A stretch of 34,677 nt of DNA, taken from Culturomica sp. (lineage in GTDB: Bacteria; Bacteroidota; Bacteroidia; Bacteroidales; Marinifilaceae). The translations under genes and the position numbers were made by a program. Positions 9,052 to 18,798 of this stretch are shown piece after piece. The stretch is from NCBI GenBank assembly GCA_031262745.1, contig JAISHE010000072.1, positions 1-34,677 of the forward strand, in the 5' to 3' direction. Each line of letters begins with the position of its first letter. Position 1 is the stretch's first letter. The notes beneath the pieces are model-generated. The model was given only the letters and a program-made list of their open reading frames with translations, did no database searches and was not told where the DNA came from.

Positions 9052-9091
9052 AACCGCTCGCTACAACACATATAGCCGAGTGGTTTTTTTT
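9052..9091 (+). terminator. Rho-independent terminator of the tRNA operon
   Basis: The arms AACCGCTCG (9052-9060) and CGAGTGGTT (9077-9085) form a 9-bp stem with one G-T pair. A run of eight T residues follows (9084-9091). Confidence 0.85.
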
Positions 9092-9178
9092 ATATGTTAT
9101 CGCGTCTATATATTAGGTTTCCATCATAAAGGCACCAAAAATAAACCGCTAAACATATAAGTAATACATTATATTTTC

Positions 9179-9186
9179 TACTTTTG
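9179..9186 (+). promoter_or_regulatory. -7 promoter box of nusB
   Basis: TACTTTTG fits TAnnTTTG and ends 30 bases before the nusB ATG. No clear -33 element is visible. An AAGGAAAG ribosome binding site sits just before the start. Confidence 0.5.
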
Positions 9187-9215
9187 CAAAACAATTTTTA
9201 AAGCTAAGGAAAGCT

Positions 9216-10160
9216 ATGACGAGTCGAAGACTTATTAGAACTAAAGTACTGCATATTTTCTATTCTTACACTAAAAAAGAAGGTATATCTTTTTCTTCAA
9301 TAGAAAACGAATTACTCAAAAGCGTTGATAAAAGTACTGATCTCTACTATAGTATTCTACTATTATTAACCGAAATACGCCAAAAAGCGTTTATGAAAAT
9401 CGATGCTTCAAAACACAAGCATCTTCCAACCAAAGAGGATTTACATCCTAATGTACGTTTCATTGAAAATCCGGTGCTCACTACCATAGAACATAATCCT
9501 TACTTTGAGATTGCAGTTAAAAATCGTAAACTGTCATGGGCGGATATGCCGGAAATGATTTCGCACGTGTATAATGAATTTGTTGAAGGCGAAGCATATA
9601 ATGAATATATGCAAAAAGATGAGATTAGTTTCAGTGATCACGTAGATATCGTGTTGAAATTATTCGTCAATCATATTGCAGGCAGCGAATTTGCCATACA
9701 AATGCTTGAAGACAAAAATATCTTCTGGTATGACGATTTTGAACTTATTTTTGAATTAGTCTACAAAACCATTAAACAAGCAAAATCCGAAAAAGATCTT
9801 CAAGGAGATTTTTTCTACAGTATTTATAAAGAAGAAGATATCGTTTTCGCAAGAGACTTATTGCTTAAATCAATACTCGAAAAGGAAAAAAATTTAGAAT
9901 TAATTCAGCCGTATCTGAAAAATTGGGAAATTGATCGTATTTCTGAAATTGACAAATTAATCATGGTTATTGCAATCAGTGAGATCAGACATTTTTCATC
10001 TATTCCGGTGAAAGTTACACTAGATGAATTTATTGAAATTGCAAAAAGCTACAGTTCCGACAAAAGCAAGAACTTTATAAACGGTTTACTTGATAAAGCG
10101 GTAACTATTATGAAAGAAACCGGTGAATTGCATAAAACCGGCAGAGGATTAATAAACTAA
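9216..10160 (+). CDS. nusB: Transcription antitermination factor NusB (long Bacteroidetes form)
   Basis: NusB binds boxA RNA together with NusE (S10) and supports rRNA antitermination. The N-terminus TSRRLIRTKVLHIFYSY is typical of the Bacteroidetes form. At 314 residues it is about twice the length of E. coli NusB, which is usual for this phylum because of an extra segment between the first helices and the C-terminal bundle. The NusB fold is easiest to see at residues about 230-305 (NWEIDRISEIDKLIMVIAISE, then IPVKVTLDEFIEIAKSYSSD and FINGLLDKAV). The start is supported by AAGGAAAG at a short distance. The gene is monocistronic as far as can be seen and overlaps the convergent LOG-family gene by 4 bases at its 3' end, with no terminator between them. 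Confidence 0.93.
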   Translation: MTSRRLIRTKVLHIFYSYTKKEGISFSSIENELLKSVDKSTDLYYSILLLLTEIRQKAFMKIDASKHKHLPTKEDLHPNVRFIENPVLTTIEHNPYFEIAVKNRKLSWADMPEMISHVYNEFVEGEAYNEYMQKDEISFSDHVDIVLKLFVNHIAGSEFAIQMLEDKNIFWYDDFELIFELVYKTIKQAKSEKDLQGDFFYSIYKEEDIVFARDLLLKSILEKEKNLELIQPYLKNWEIDRISEIDKLIMVIAISEIRHFSSIPVKVTLDEFIEIAKSYSSDKSKNFINGLLDKAVTIMKETGELHKTGRGLIN

Positions 10161-10726
10161 TACTTTGAAATATTAAAATTTACCGGCGGTCTATAAGATT
10201 TAATATAGTCGGCTACTTCCTTTGTATTTTCTACAATTTTGTAAAGCACATCGTATTTTGCGGAAATAAATTTAAGTTCTTTCGATTTAGCGATAAACTC
10301 AAAAAAAGCATCGTAGTAACCACCGGTATTGACGAAAACTATGGGCTTATTATGTTGGGCTAATTGTTTGAGTGTAATCACTTCAGTAATCTCTTCCAAT
10401 GTACCCCAACCACCCGGAAGAGCGATAAACGCATCCGCTTCTTCTCTCATCATTGCTTTACGTGTTTTCATGTCCGGAGTTGTAACTAATTCCGTAATAT
10501 CATGAGAAGCAATGCCAAGTTGCACAATACATTCAGGTATCACTCCTTTCACGTGTGCCCCACCTTCAATAGCCGAACGAGCAAGACTTTCCATCATGCC
10601 TTGCCCTGTTCCGCCATATATTAATTGCCAACTATTCTCGGCAATGACCTTGCCTAATGAGGATGCTTCTTCATAGTAAACATCATCAAGATAAGGCGAT
10701 GAAGCACAAAAAACACAAACTTTCAT
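10157..10726 (-). CDS. LOG-family protein (TIGR00730), putative nucleoside 5'-monophosphate phosphoribohydrolase
   Basis: This 189-residue Rossmann-fold protein belongs to the LOG (Lonely Guy) family, whose characterised members release cytokinin bases or other bases from nucleoside 5'-monophosphates. The two family motifs are present: YGGTGQGMMESLA at about residues 39-51 and PGGWGTLEE at about 102-110. Length is normal for the family. It lies 13 bases downstream of gyrB on the same strand, so it is probably in the gyrB transcript. The physiological substrate in Bacteroidetes is not known; names such as 'cytokinin riboside phosphoribohydrolase' are by homology only. Confidence 0.88.
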   Translation of the reverse strand: MKVCVFCASSPYLDDVYYEEASSLGKVIAENSWQLIYGGTGQGMMESLARSAIEGGAHVKGVIPECIVQLGIASHDITELVTTPDMKTRKAMMREEADAFIALPGGWGTLEEITEVITLKQLAQHNKPIVFVNTGGYYDAFFEFIAKSKELKFISAKYDVLYKIVENTKEVADYIKSYRPPVNFNISKY

Positions 10727-10739
10727 CCCCTACAACACA

Positions 10740-12710
<1,971 letters not shown>

Positions 12711-12775
12711 TTATGTTTTTTATCTTATTAATTATCACTACTATATATTGCGTATTCCATTTTCCGCAAAACATA

Positions 12776-12783
12776 CAAATATA
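12776..12783 (-). promoter_or_regulatory. -7 promoter box of gyrB
   Basis: TATATTTG on the minus strand fits TAnnTTTG and would give a leader of about 65-70 bases to the gyrB ATG. It lies in the 102-base gap between priA and gyrB. A TTG is present about 25 bases upstream, slightly too far for an ideal -33. Confidence 0.45.
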
Positions 12784-12803
12784 ACAAATTTTATCCGAAA
12801 AAC

Positions 12804-14801
12804 CTAACAATCGACGTCGCAAATTATGCGAAGCGACTGGTATTCTTTTTGCTTAGTTAAAGCGGTAATTTCTTTTTTGATTATATCCTTAACTTTGGAA
12901 ATAGATAAGTTGTGTTCTATTTTAACAAGAATCTGTATTCGATTGAATCTATTGATTTTGCTTACTTCTGGTTCAGCCGGTCCCATAATTCTCCGACCTA
13001 ATTGTGTACGCAAAGATTTTGCAAAACCATTAGCCGCATTGCGCAAAATAACCACACTCATATGTCGCAATTCTATATCTATAAGTCTAAAAAAAGGCGG
13101 ATAACCAAAATGTTTTCTTTCTTCACTAAGTTCCGAAAAAAACTGTGAATACGAACCGTTTAATATGCTGCGATATACACGATTATCCTTTTCAGCAGTT
13201 TGTACTACTACCATTCCCTGTTCTTTCTTTCTACCACTCCTGCCACTCACTTGCATAAACATTGAATAAGCTCTCTCTTCCGAACGAAAATCCGGAAAAT
13301 TGAGTATATTATCTCCATCTAAAATGCCTACCAATTTTACATTCTCAAAATCAAAACCTTTTGCCACCATTTGGGTACCAATCAACACTTTTATACTGCC
13401 TTCCGAAAAATCTTTGATTATTGCTTCATATTTTGATTTATTGCTCATCGTTTCCAAATCCATGCGAGCAACTGTTACATCGGGGAAAAGCGTTGACACT
13501 TCTTCTTCTATCTTTTCCGTGCCCGGCGTGCGCAAGCGATAACGACCACTACCACAGGTCTCACAAATTTCAATCGGTTCACGCAGTCTCCCACAATAGC
13601 GACAACTCATCACATTACGCTTTTTATAATAAGTCATACTCACATCACATGTTTTGCATTTCAGTATGCCGCCACATTCATCGCATTGCAAATAACTCGA
13701 ATATCCCTTACGGTTTTGGAAGAGTATAACTTGCTTACCTTCCTTTAATGTATCTTCCATTGCCTGACGCAGTAATGGAGTGAAATTGCCGTTCATAAGT
13801 TTTCTGCGACGATATTCCGCCAAGTCAGCGAGTATTATCTTTGGCATCACCACATTACCATATCGCACATTCAATTCCACATAACCGTATTTACCGCTCA
13901 TGGCATTTTCATAACTCTCAAAAGAAGGCGTAGCAGATCCGAGAAGTGTTTTGGCTCCGTACAAATTTGCCGCCATAATTGCCGCATCTCTACCGTTATA
14001 ACGTGGTGAAGGCTCTTGCTGTTTATATGAGCGATCATGTTCCTCATCAATTATCACAAGTCCTAAATTCTTGAACGGCAAAAATATGGATGAACGAACA
14101 CCCAAAATTACAGGATAAGGTTCTTCACCGCATTGCTTACGCCAAAGTTCCGCTCTCTTTGCATCGGTTATGCCGGAATGATAAACTGCTATTTTATCTC
14201 CAAACACTCTTTTTAATCTACCTACAATCTGTATGGTCAAAGCAATTTCGGGAAGCATATAAAGCACTTGTCTTCCGTTATTTATGTATTCTTTAATAAG
14301 ATGTATGTATATTTCTGTCTTTCCGGAAGAAGTAACTCCATTAAAAAGCACACAATTGTTACTATCGAATTGTCGTTTTATATCGGTAAAAACCGATTGC
14401 TGTACATCCGACAAAGGTTGCGAATCCACCAAACATATTTCTTCTTCTTTGAGTTTCTTTTGCAGATGTTTATGCTCTGCTGTTTTTCGTAAAACAATAG
14501 GTAGAGCTGCCCTCAACACCTCTCCGCTCGTACACATGTAATATTCTCCTACCCAAAGAAGAAATTTCACATATTCTTTTGATAGCTGAATCTGCCCATC
14601 TGCCAAACATAGTATTTCTTTTGTTTCGTAAGCAGTAGGACGTTTTTCGTGGACTTTTAAAACAAGAGCCGTACATCTTTTTGTGCTGCCGAAAGGAACC
14701 ATAACAAGCATACCTTCTTTTAAAGAAGTTTTTAACTCATCAGGTACCGAATAAGTATAAACGCCGTTTACAGCTAATGAAACGATTAAGTCGGCAAACA
14801 T
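12804..14801 (-). CDS. priA: Primosomal protein N' (replication restart helicase PriA), shortened form
   Basis: PriA recognises stalled forks and loads the replicative helicase. The N-terminal 3'-end-binding domain covers residues about 1-100 (FADLIVSLAVNGVYTYSVP and VPFGSTKRCTALV). Helicase motifs follow: Walker A GVTSSGKT at residues 155-162, IIDEEHD, and later VLIGTQMVAKGFDFENV and QVSGRSGRKKEQG. Eight cysteines in four CxxC pairs form two zinc sites inside the helicase. The ATG at 14801 overlaps the adk stop by one base (TGATG); a TTG one codon earlier is not needed. The protein has 665 residues, shorter than E. coli PriA (732) and than the roughly 820 I recall for Bacteroides. Only about 28 residues separate the end of the 3'-binding domain (ALP, 99-101) from LSDVQQ at 130, where a winged-helix domain normally sits. 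That domain appears to be missing. Confidence 0.93.
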   Translation of the reverse strand: MFADLIVSLAVNGVYTYSVPDELKTSLKEGMLVMVPFGSTKRCTALVLKVHEKRPTAYETKEILCLADGQIQLSKEYVKFLLWVGEYYMCTSGEVLRAALPIVLRKTAEHKHLQKKLKEEEICLVDSQPLSDVQQSVFTDIKRQFDSNNCVLFNGVTSSGKTEIYIHLIKEYINNGRQVLYMLPEIALTIQIVGRLKRVFGDKIAVYHSGITDAKRAELWRKQCGEEPYPVILGVRSSIFLPFKNLGLVIIDEEHDRSYKQQEPSPRYNGRDAAIMAANLYGAKTLLGSATPSFESYENAMSGKYGYVELNVRYGNVVMPKIILADLAEYRRRKLMNGNFTPLLRQAMEDTLKEGKQVILFQNRKGYSSYLQCDECGGILKCKTCDVSMTYYKKRNVMSCRYCGRLREPIEICETCGSGRYRLRTPGTEKIEEEVSTLFPDVTVARMDLETMSNKSKYEAIIKDFSEGSIKVLIGTQMVAKGFDFENVKLVGILDGDNILNFPDFRSEERAYSMFMQVSGRSGRKKEQGMVVVQTAEKDNRVYRSILNGSYSQFFSELSEERKHFGYPPFFRLIDIELRHMSVVILRNAANGFAKSLRTQLGRRIMGPAEPEVSKINRFNRIQILVKIEHNLSISKVKDIIKKEITALTKQKEYQSLRIICDVDC

Positions 14802-15376
14802 CAAAAATTGAATGTATCCAAAAGTTGAACGATCTGTTCAAACACACTGTCAACATCTTTATTTCCATCAACATCTAAAGTAATTCCTTTGCACTTGTAG
14901 TATTCTTCTACCGGTTGCGTTTGATTCTCATACACCTTAAAACGATTTTCGATCACTTCCGGAGTATCATCGGGCCTTCCTTCTTCTCCAGCTCTTTTAA
15001 GCATGCGCCTCATCAAACAGTTGGAAGGAGCTTTTATATTTATGAGTACATTTAAACTTGCTCCGCGTTTTGCGAGCATTGCATCCAAATCTTTCGCCTG
15101 CTTAACATTACGTGGGAAACCGTCCAACAAAAAGCCCTTGCGGTTATGACTTTTAGACATTGTATCCTCTAAAAGAGCGATCACCAATTCATCTGATAAA
15201 AGATGACCTTTGTTTATAATATTTTCAGCTTGTTTACCTAATTCTGTTTTATCGGCTATTTCTCTACGAATTATTTCTCCTGTGGAAATATGTTCTAAAT
15301 TGTATTTCTCAATTATTTTTTTAGCCTGAGTTCCCTTACCTGCTCCGGGAGGACCAAATAATGCTATATAAATCAT
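14801..15376 (-). CDS. adk: Adenylate kinase
   Basis: Adenylate kinase interconverts ATP + AMP with 2 ADP in the cytoplasm. The 191-residue protein starts with the P-loop FGPPGAGKGTQA, followed by the AMP-binding ISTGEIIRREI and FLLDGFPRNVKQA. It has the short LID form without zinc cysteines, with RRMLKRAGEEGRPDD and ENRFKVYENQTQPV, as expected for Bacteroidales. The stop overlaps the priA ATG by one base. The fimbrillin gene ends only 24 bases upstream on the same strand and no -7 box is visible in that gap, so adk is either transcribed from the fimbrial operon or has a promoter inside the fimbrillin gene. Confidence 0.95.
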   Translation of the reverse strand: MIYIALFGPPGAGKGTQAKKIIEKYNLEHISTGEIIRREIADKTELGKQAENIINKGHLLSDELVIALLEDTMSKSHNRKGFLLDGFPRNVKQAKDLDAMLAKRGASLNVLINIKAPSNCLMRRMLKRAGEEGRPDDTPEVIENRFKVYENQTQPVEEYYKCKGITLDVDGNKDVDSVFEQIVQLLDTFNF

Positions 15377-15400
15377 TTTTAGTTAGTAATATTTGTATTG

Positions 15401-16336
15401 TTAAAATGCTTCTCCGCTACCGCTTTCTACAATCCAAGGTTCAATAGTTCCTTCAACCGTTACACCCGTTTTATTCAAACTGATAGTATATACATACTTC
15501 TTACCGGCAACAAATGAAGTTATTTCGTTACTAAGATCCCACACATAAGTTTCACCATTCAAAACAAATGAAACTTTTACACCTGTTGTTGAAGATACAG
15601 GTAAAAGGATTGCTTCATAAGCACCATCTACGGTAGCAGTAGGCGTTGTAGTCATTAAAGTATTAATATCCCCATCGCTTGTTGTTACCGTCTGCAAAAT
15701 TCCCGTTGCTAAATTAAGATTGGCAGCAGTATCAACATCTGTAATTATAACATTAGTAAGTTCCGTAAGATCCGTAACGCCGGCACCTTTTGTTACTGTC
15801 AATTCAAGTTTGGAAAGCATGTGTTCTAAACTCAATGAAACCAAAAGATTAGTATCATTCAAAGCATCCGACTTGCAATAACCTTCGGAATAACTTACAG
15901 CACTTGAACCATACAGCAAATCTATCGCCGCCGGATCGCTCTGATTAGATAAATCTATACTGTAATTCGTAAGAGTTTGAGCGTTTCTATAAGGATAATA
16001 GGCAATAAAATCCACTTTTGTATCATCCATCGGATAATAAATCGTATCCGCATTAGCAGCAGGAGCAAAACCACTTTTATTAGCTGACGAAGTTGTCGTA
16101 GCATCATAACGGTAGTTGATAACGTTATCTGAAATAGTTGTTGTTCCGGTTTTGACCATGAAAATACCGATAGAATCTCCGGCTACCCACTTATCTCCAC
16201 CGTCTGTTGTACGTGTCGACTGTGTAGCCGATGAGAATTGTACCGGAACCAATGTCGTATCCTTTATTTCGTCGGAATCATTTTTATTACATGATATAAA
16301 TAAACCTATAAGACAAAAGAAAAATAGATTTTTCAT
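15401..16336 (-). CDS. Fimbrillin-family lipoprotein (Mfa-like 1 type)
   Basis: A 311-residue surface lipoprotein, probably a structural or tip subunit of a type V (FimA/Mfa1-like) pilus. The N-terminus is a lipoprotein signal with lipobox LFISC (Cys16). A fimbrillin-like opening follows: TQSTRTTDGGDKWVAGDSIGIF, close to the TR...W..GD.IG pattern of Mfa-like 1 proteins. DTIYYPMDDTKVDFIAYYPY and SLEHMLSKLELTVTKG are further family landmarks. The TR pair is where trypsin-like maturation takes place in Porphyromonas fimbrillins; whether it happens here is inference. The C-terminus ends with TIEPWIVESGSGEAF, similar to the tail of the protein encoded just upstream. It is the third gene of a DUF3575-DUF5119-fimbrillin operon. 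Confidence 0.85.
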   Translation of the reverse strand: MKNLFFFCLIGLFISCNKNDSDEIKDTTLVPVQFSSATQSTRTTDGGDKWVAGDSIGIFMVKTGTTTISDNVINYRYDATTTSSANKSGFAPAANADTIYYPMDDTKVDFIAYYPYRNAQTLTNYSIDLSNQSDPAAIDLLYGSSAVSYSEGYCKSDALNDTNLLVSLSLEHMLSKLELTVTKGAGVTDLTELTNVIITDVDTAANLNLATGILQTVTTSDGDINTLMTTTPTATVDGAYEAILLPVSSTTGVKVSFVLNGETYVWDLSNEITSFVAGKKYVYTISLNKTGVTVEGTIEPWIVESGSGEAF

Positions 16337-16366
16337 TTTTTTTATTTTTAAATTGTTATTCTTTTA

Positions 16367-17215
16367 TTATTGTGCTTTCCCATTTCCACTACCTCCAAGT
16401 ACCCACTCGTCGATTTCAAATACAAAACCGACATCAATCGCATCTTCATCTAATACTTCTATCTCCGAACTAAGTACAAGAGGTGTGTCTTTATCCGTAT
16501 TGAAATCTTTTAAGTACTCGGATAAATCACTATTTAAAGGAACATCGGAAACTATATTGTTATCAAAAACAATATTACCGGAAAGTATTTGTTGATTACC
16601 GGTCATACCCAAAAGATTTAGAGTTACACTCCAAGTATCTTCTTCACCTTCTACAAACGGTAATTCCACATTAAATGCGCCGGCATGTTCATCAGTTGAG
16701 AAATTTAAAGCAGAAGCAACTCCGGAAAGTGTGGCACTAATCGAAGCCACATTATCGGCAAGATTTCCTTTAAATCTAATTTCCAAAGTTAATGTACGTA
16801 CCTTTTGCGCCATCGGAAATATTAAGTTATAATTCTTATCTTTTTCCAAAAGAACATCTTTCACGGACGTGAAAAACATACCTACACCTGTCGGATTAAC
16901 CGCATTAGCCGTAGTACCGGTAACAGAGATATTGTCAGCCGTATTATAAACGGGAATAGTATACCTTGCTTCCGGTAAAATTTGATTAAAAACAGCTTCT
17001 GAAGTACTTGAGAAGGTAAATAAATTATTTGCAATTTCCGTATTCAAAACTTCAGGTATTACACCATCATACCCCGACCAATCAGCCTTCAAAGTAACTA
17101 CTGCACCATTGGGATGATTAGTATCATGTAGTTCATCAAAAGGAAAATGGGAACAAGAAAACAAACTTGTCATCACTGCTGCTATAATTATAATATTTTT
17201 TATCATTCCTTTCAT
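16367..17215 (-). CDS. DUF5119-type fimbrial lipoprotein
   Basis: A 282-residue predicted lipoprotein with lipobox SLFSC (Cys21) followed by SHFPFDELHDTNHPNGAVVT and DWSGYDGVIPE, an opening I associate with DUF5119 proteins, which sit next to fimbrillins in Bacteroidales. It is probably an accessory, anchor or tip subunit of the same pilus; FimB/Mfa2-type anchor proteins are the main alternative. The rest is beta-rich with no catalytic motif. The C-terminal tail EIDEWVLGGSGNGKAQ resembles the fimbrillin tail (I-[DE]-x-W-[IV]). It starts 3 bases after the DUF3575 gene and ends 30 bases before the fimbrillin gene. Confidence 0.75.
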   Translation of the reverse strand: MKGMIKNIIIIAAVMTSLFSCSHFPFDELHDTNHPNGAVVTLKADWSGYDGVIPEVLNTEIANNLFTFSSTSEAVFNQILPEARYTIPVYNTADNISVTGTTANAVNPTGVGMFFTSVKDVLLEKDKNYNLIFPMAQKVRTLTLEIRFKGNLADNVASISATLSGVASALNFSTDEHAGAFNVELPFVEGEEDTWSVTLNLLGMTGNQQILSGNIVFDNNIVSDVPLNSDLSEYLKDFNTDKDTPLVLSSEIEVLDEDAIDVGFVFEIDEWVLGGSGNGKAQ

Positions 17216-17218
17216 AAA

Positions 17219-18232
17219 TTAGAATGTATAAATCAATGATACACCCGCCTTAGTGGGACCAAAGAAGTTACGCTTCATATCAGTCTTCTTTCTAACCATA
17301 TAACCATTGTTACGATAATAACTATCATACTCTATTCTTGTGTACCCTAATCCCAGTGAAAAATCCATATCAAAATGCCTATTCAAATTCATACGATATC
17401 CTCCTATAAGTCCGCCCCCAAAAATATCACCCTGATTACCGGTTTCGTCCAATTTTAGATTGAACTGACCAATATGTCCTTCCAATCCCACAAACCAAGA
17501 ACGATCTTTATCCAAATAACGACGCACTTCCGGTTGCACTAACCAAAGTTTATGACGCTTGGTATTGTTACCCCAACTCCAATTCGATAACACACCATTC
17601 ACAATTATGTCATACTTTTCACTTACGCGCACCCCAATCCCAAGATTAGGCGTAGCTAAAAGCCAATAGAGCAGATTTGTACTCAACATTATGCGAGATA
17701 ATTCTTTAGGCGGTTCTTGATAAATGAAACCCTTAGGTAGATCTCCCATTTGTTTCTGTGTCTGATAAACTTCATAAACATATATAGGCTGACGCTCACC
17801 TATCGGAGATTGTTTCTCCCATTTAGGTTTTAAACGTATCAACGTAACATACACCTTCTCTTTTTGTTTACTAAAAACAAATGACCGATTGGACGTTAGA
17901 AACTGTTGCTCAATCATACCTCTTACTATTAAAGCCGATTTCACCCGATTTGAGGCGGTAGTAGCGAATTTTAAATCATTTTTACGATTATCGGAAGGTG
18001 ATCCGAAACCTTTGACTATTACAAACCATTGTTTTACATCTTCGGATAGCATCGTTTTACGCAAACGCTTCCATTGACTACGGTTATTGTCATAGTCTAA
18101 ATAAAAATAATCATCACCGGATTTAAAAGAGAATACAGCGGAATCCACCTTTGTACCCTCAGGTAAATTCTGTGAACGACCTGTCATTAATATAAACAAG
18201 AGTAAACCGATGAACAGTAATCCTTTTCTCAT
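17219..18232 (-). CDS. DUF3575 outer-membrane protein with OmpA-like N-terminal region
   Basis: A 337-residue exported protein. Residues 1-20 are a signal peptide ending near GRSQ. Residues about 60-120 (VIVKGFGSPSDNRKNDLKFA then TASNRVKSAL) look like a degenerate OmpA-like domain, which normally grips peptidoglycan. The C-terminal half from about 180 is DUF3575: STNLLYWLLATPNLGIGV, LVQPEVRRYLDKDRSWFVGL and a terminal beta-signal ending in VSLIYTF, typical of a small outer-membrane barrel. It is the first gene of the fimbrial operon, so a role in anchoring or assembling the pilus at the outer membrane is likely, but this is inference from context. A -7 box lies upstream at 18276-18283. Confidence 0.8.
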   Translation of the reverse strand: MRKGLLFIGLLLFILMTGRSQNLPEGTKVDSAVFSFKSGDDYFYLDYDNNRSQWKRLRKTMLSEDVKQWFVIVKGFGSPSDNRKNDLKFATTASNRVKSALIVRGMIEQQFLTSNRSFVFSKQKEKVYVTLIRLKPKWEKQSPIGERQPIYVYEVYQTQKQMGDLPKGFIYQEPPKELSRIMLSTNLLYWLLATPNLGIGVRVSEKYDIIVNGVLSNWSWGNNTKRHKLWLVQPEVRRYLDKDRSWFVGLEGHIGQFNLKLDETGNQGDIFGGGLIGGYRMNLNRHFDMDFSLGLGYTRIEYDSYYRNNGYMVRKKTDMKRNFFGPTKAGVSLIYTF

Positions 18233-18275
18233 TTGCAGTTTTTAATCTTAAAATGTGGCAACATATTTCAGTTCC

Positions 18276-18283
18276 CAAAGGTA
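18276..18283 (-). promoter_or_regulatory. -7 promoter box of the fimbrial operon
   Basis: TACCTTTG on the minus strand is a full match to TAnnTTTG. The leader to the ATG at 18232 would be about 37 bases. No TTG is present at the ideal -33 distance. No inverted repeats suggestive of an invertible promoter were seen around it. Confidence 0.6.
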
Positions 18284-18341
18284 GAAAAGATTTTTTATTT
18301 TAATATCCTTTACGTAGGTAAATCTTTCAACATAGTTAGTG

Positions 18342-18797
18342 TTATTCAAAAATAAGTTTTAGAATTCTCTTTAAGCCCTTTTCATCATCTCTGTCAAAAG
18401 CAGATAATTCCTTACTGTCAATATCCAAACAACCGAAAATTTCATTTAATTCATTACGTAAAGGTATAACTATTTCACTCCTAGAAGCGGAATTGCAAGC
18501 TATGTGATCGGGAAATTGTTCAACATCATCAACTATTACCGTATCACCGGAATTTATGGCAGCCCAACAAACGCCGGTATCCTTTTTTAATTTCTGACAA
18601 GCAACAGGTCCCTGATATGAGCGTACAATAAGTTCACCGTCAACAAGTACGTAAACTCCCGTCCAAAAATAAGTCTGCATTTTATGATGTAGAACAGCTT
18701 CAATAGTTGCCAATCGTGCCCAAACATCAGTTGTCGTCTTTATATATTGATAAATCTGTTCATAAAGACGATCATATTTCTCCAACTTTGTAGACAT
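18342..18797 (-). CDS. msrC: Free methionine-(R)-sulfoxide reductase (GAF-domain fRMsr)
   Basis: A 151-residue single GAF-domain protein. The family reduces free methionine-R-sulfoxide, with electrons from thioredoxin, as part of oxidative-stress repair. All three family cysteines are present: GPVAC (Cys67), TGVCWAA (Cys77) and HIACNSASRSEIVIPL (Cys101). The C-terminal GCLDIDSKE is also typical. Length is normal. It starts 1 base after the pepD stop, so it is the last gene of a marR-pepD-msrC operon. The presence of all three cysteines argues against a generic GAF sensor. Confidence 0.9.
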   Translation of the reverse strand: MSTKLEKYDRLYEQIYQYIKTTTDVWARLATIEAVLHHKMQTYFWTGVYVLVDGELIVRSYQGPVACQKLKKDTGVCWAAINSGDTVIVDDVEQFPDHIACNSASRSEIVIPLRNELNEIFGCLDIDSKELSAFDRDDEKGLKRILKLIFE

Positions 18798-18798
18798 A

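Noticed and set aside
18233..18341. Possible invertible promoter before the fimbrial operon
   Set aside because: No flanking inverted repeats and no recombinase gene nearby were found.
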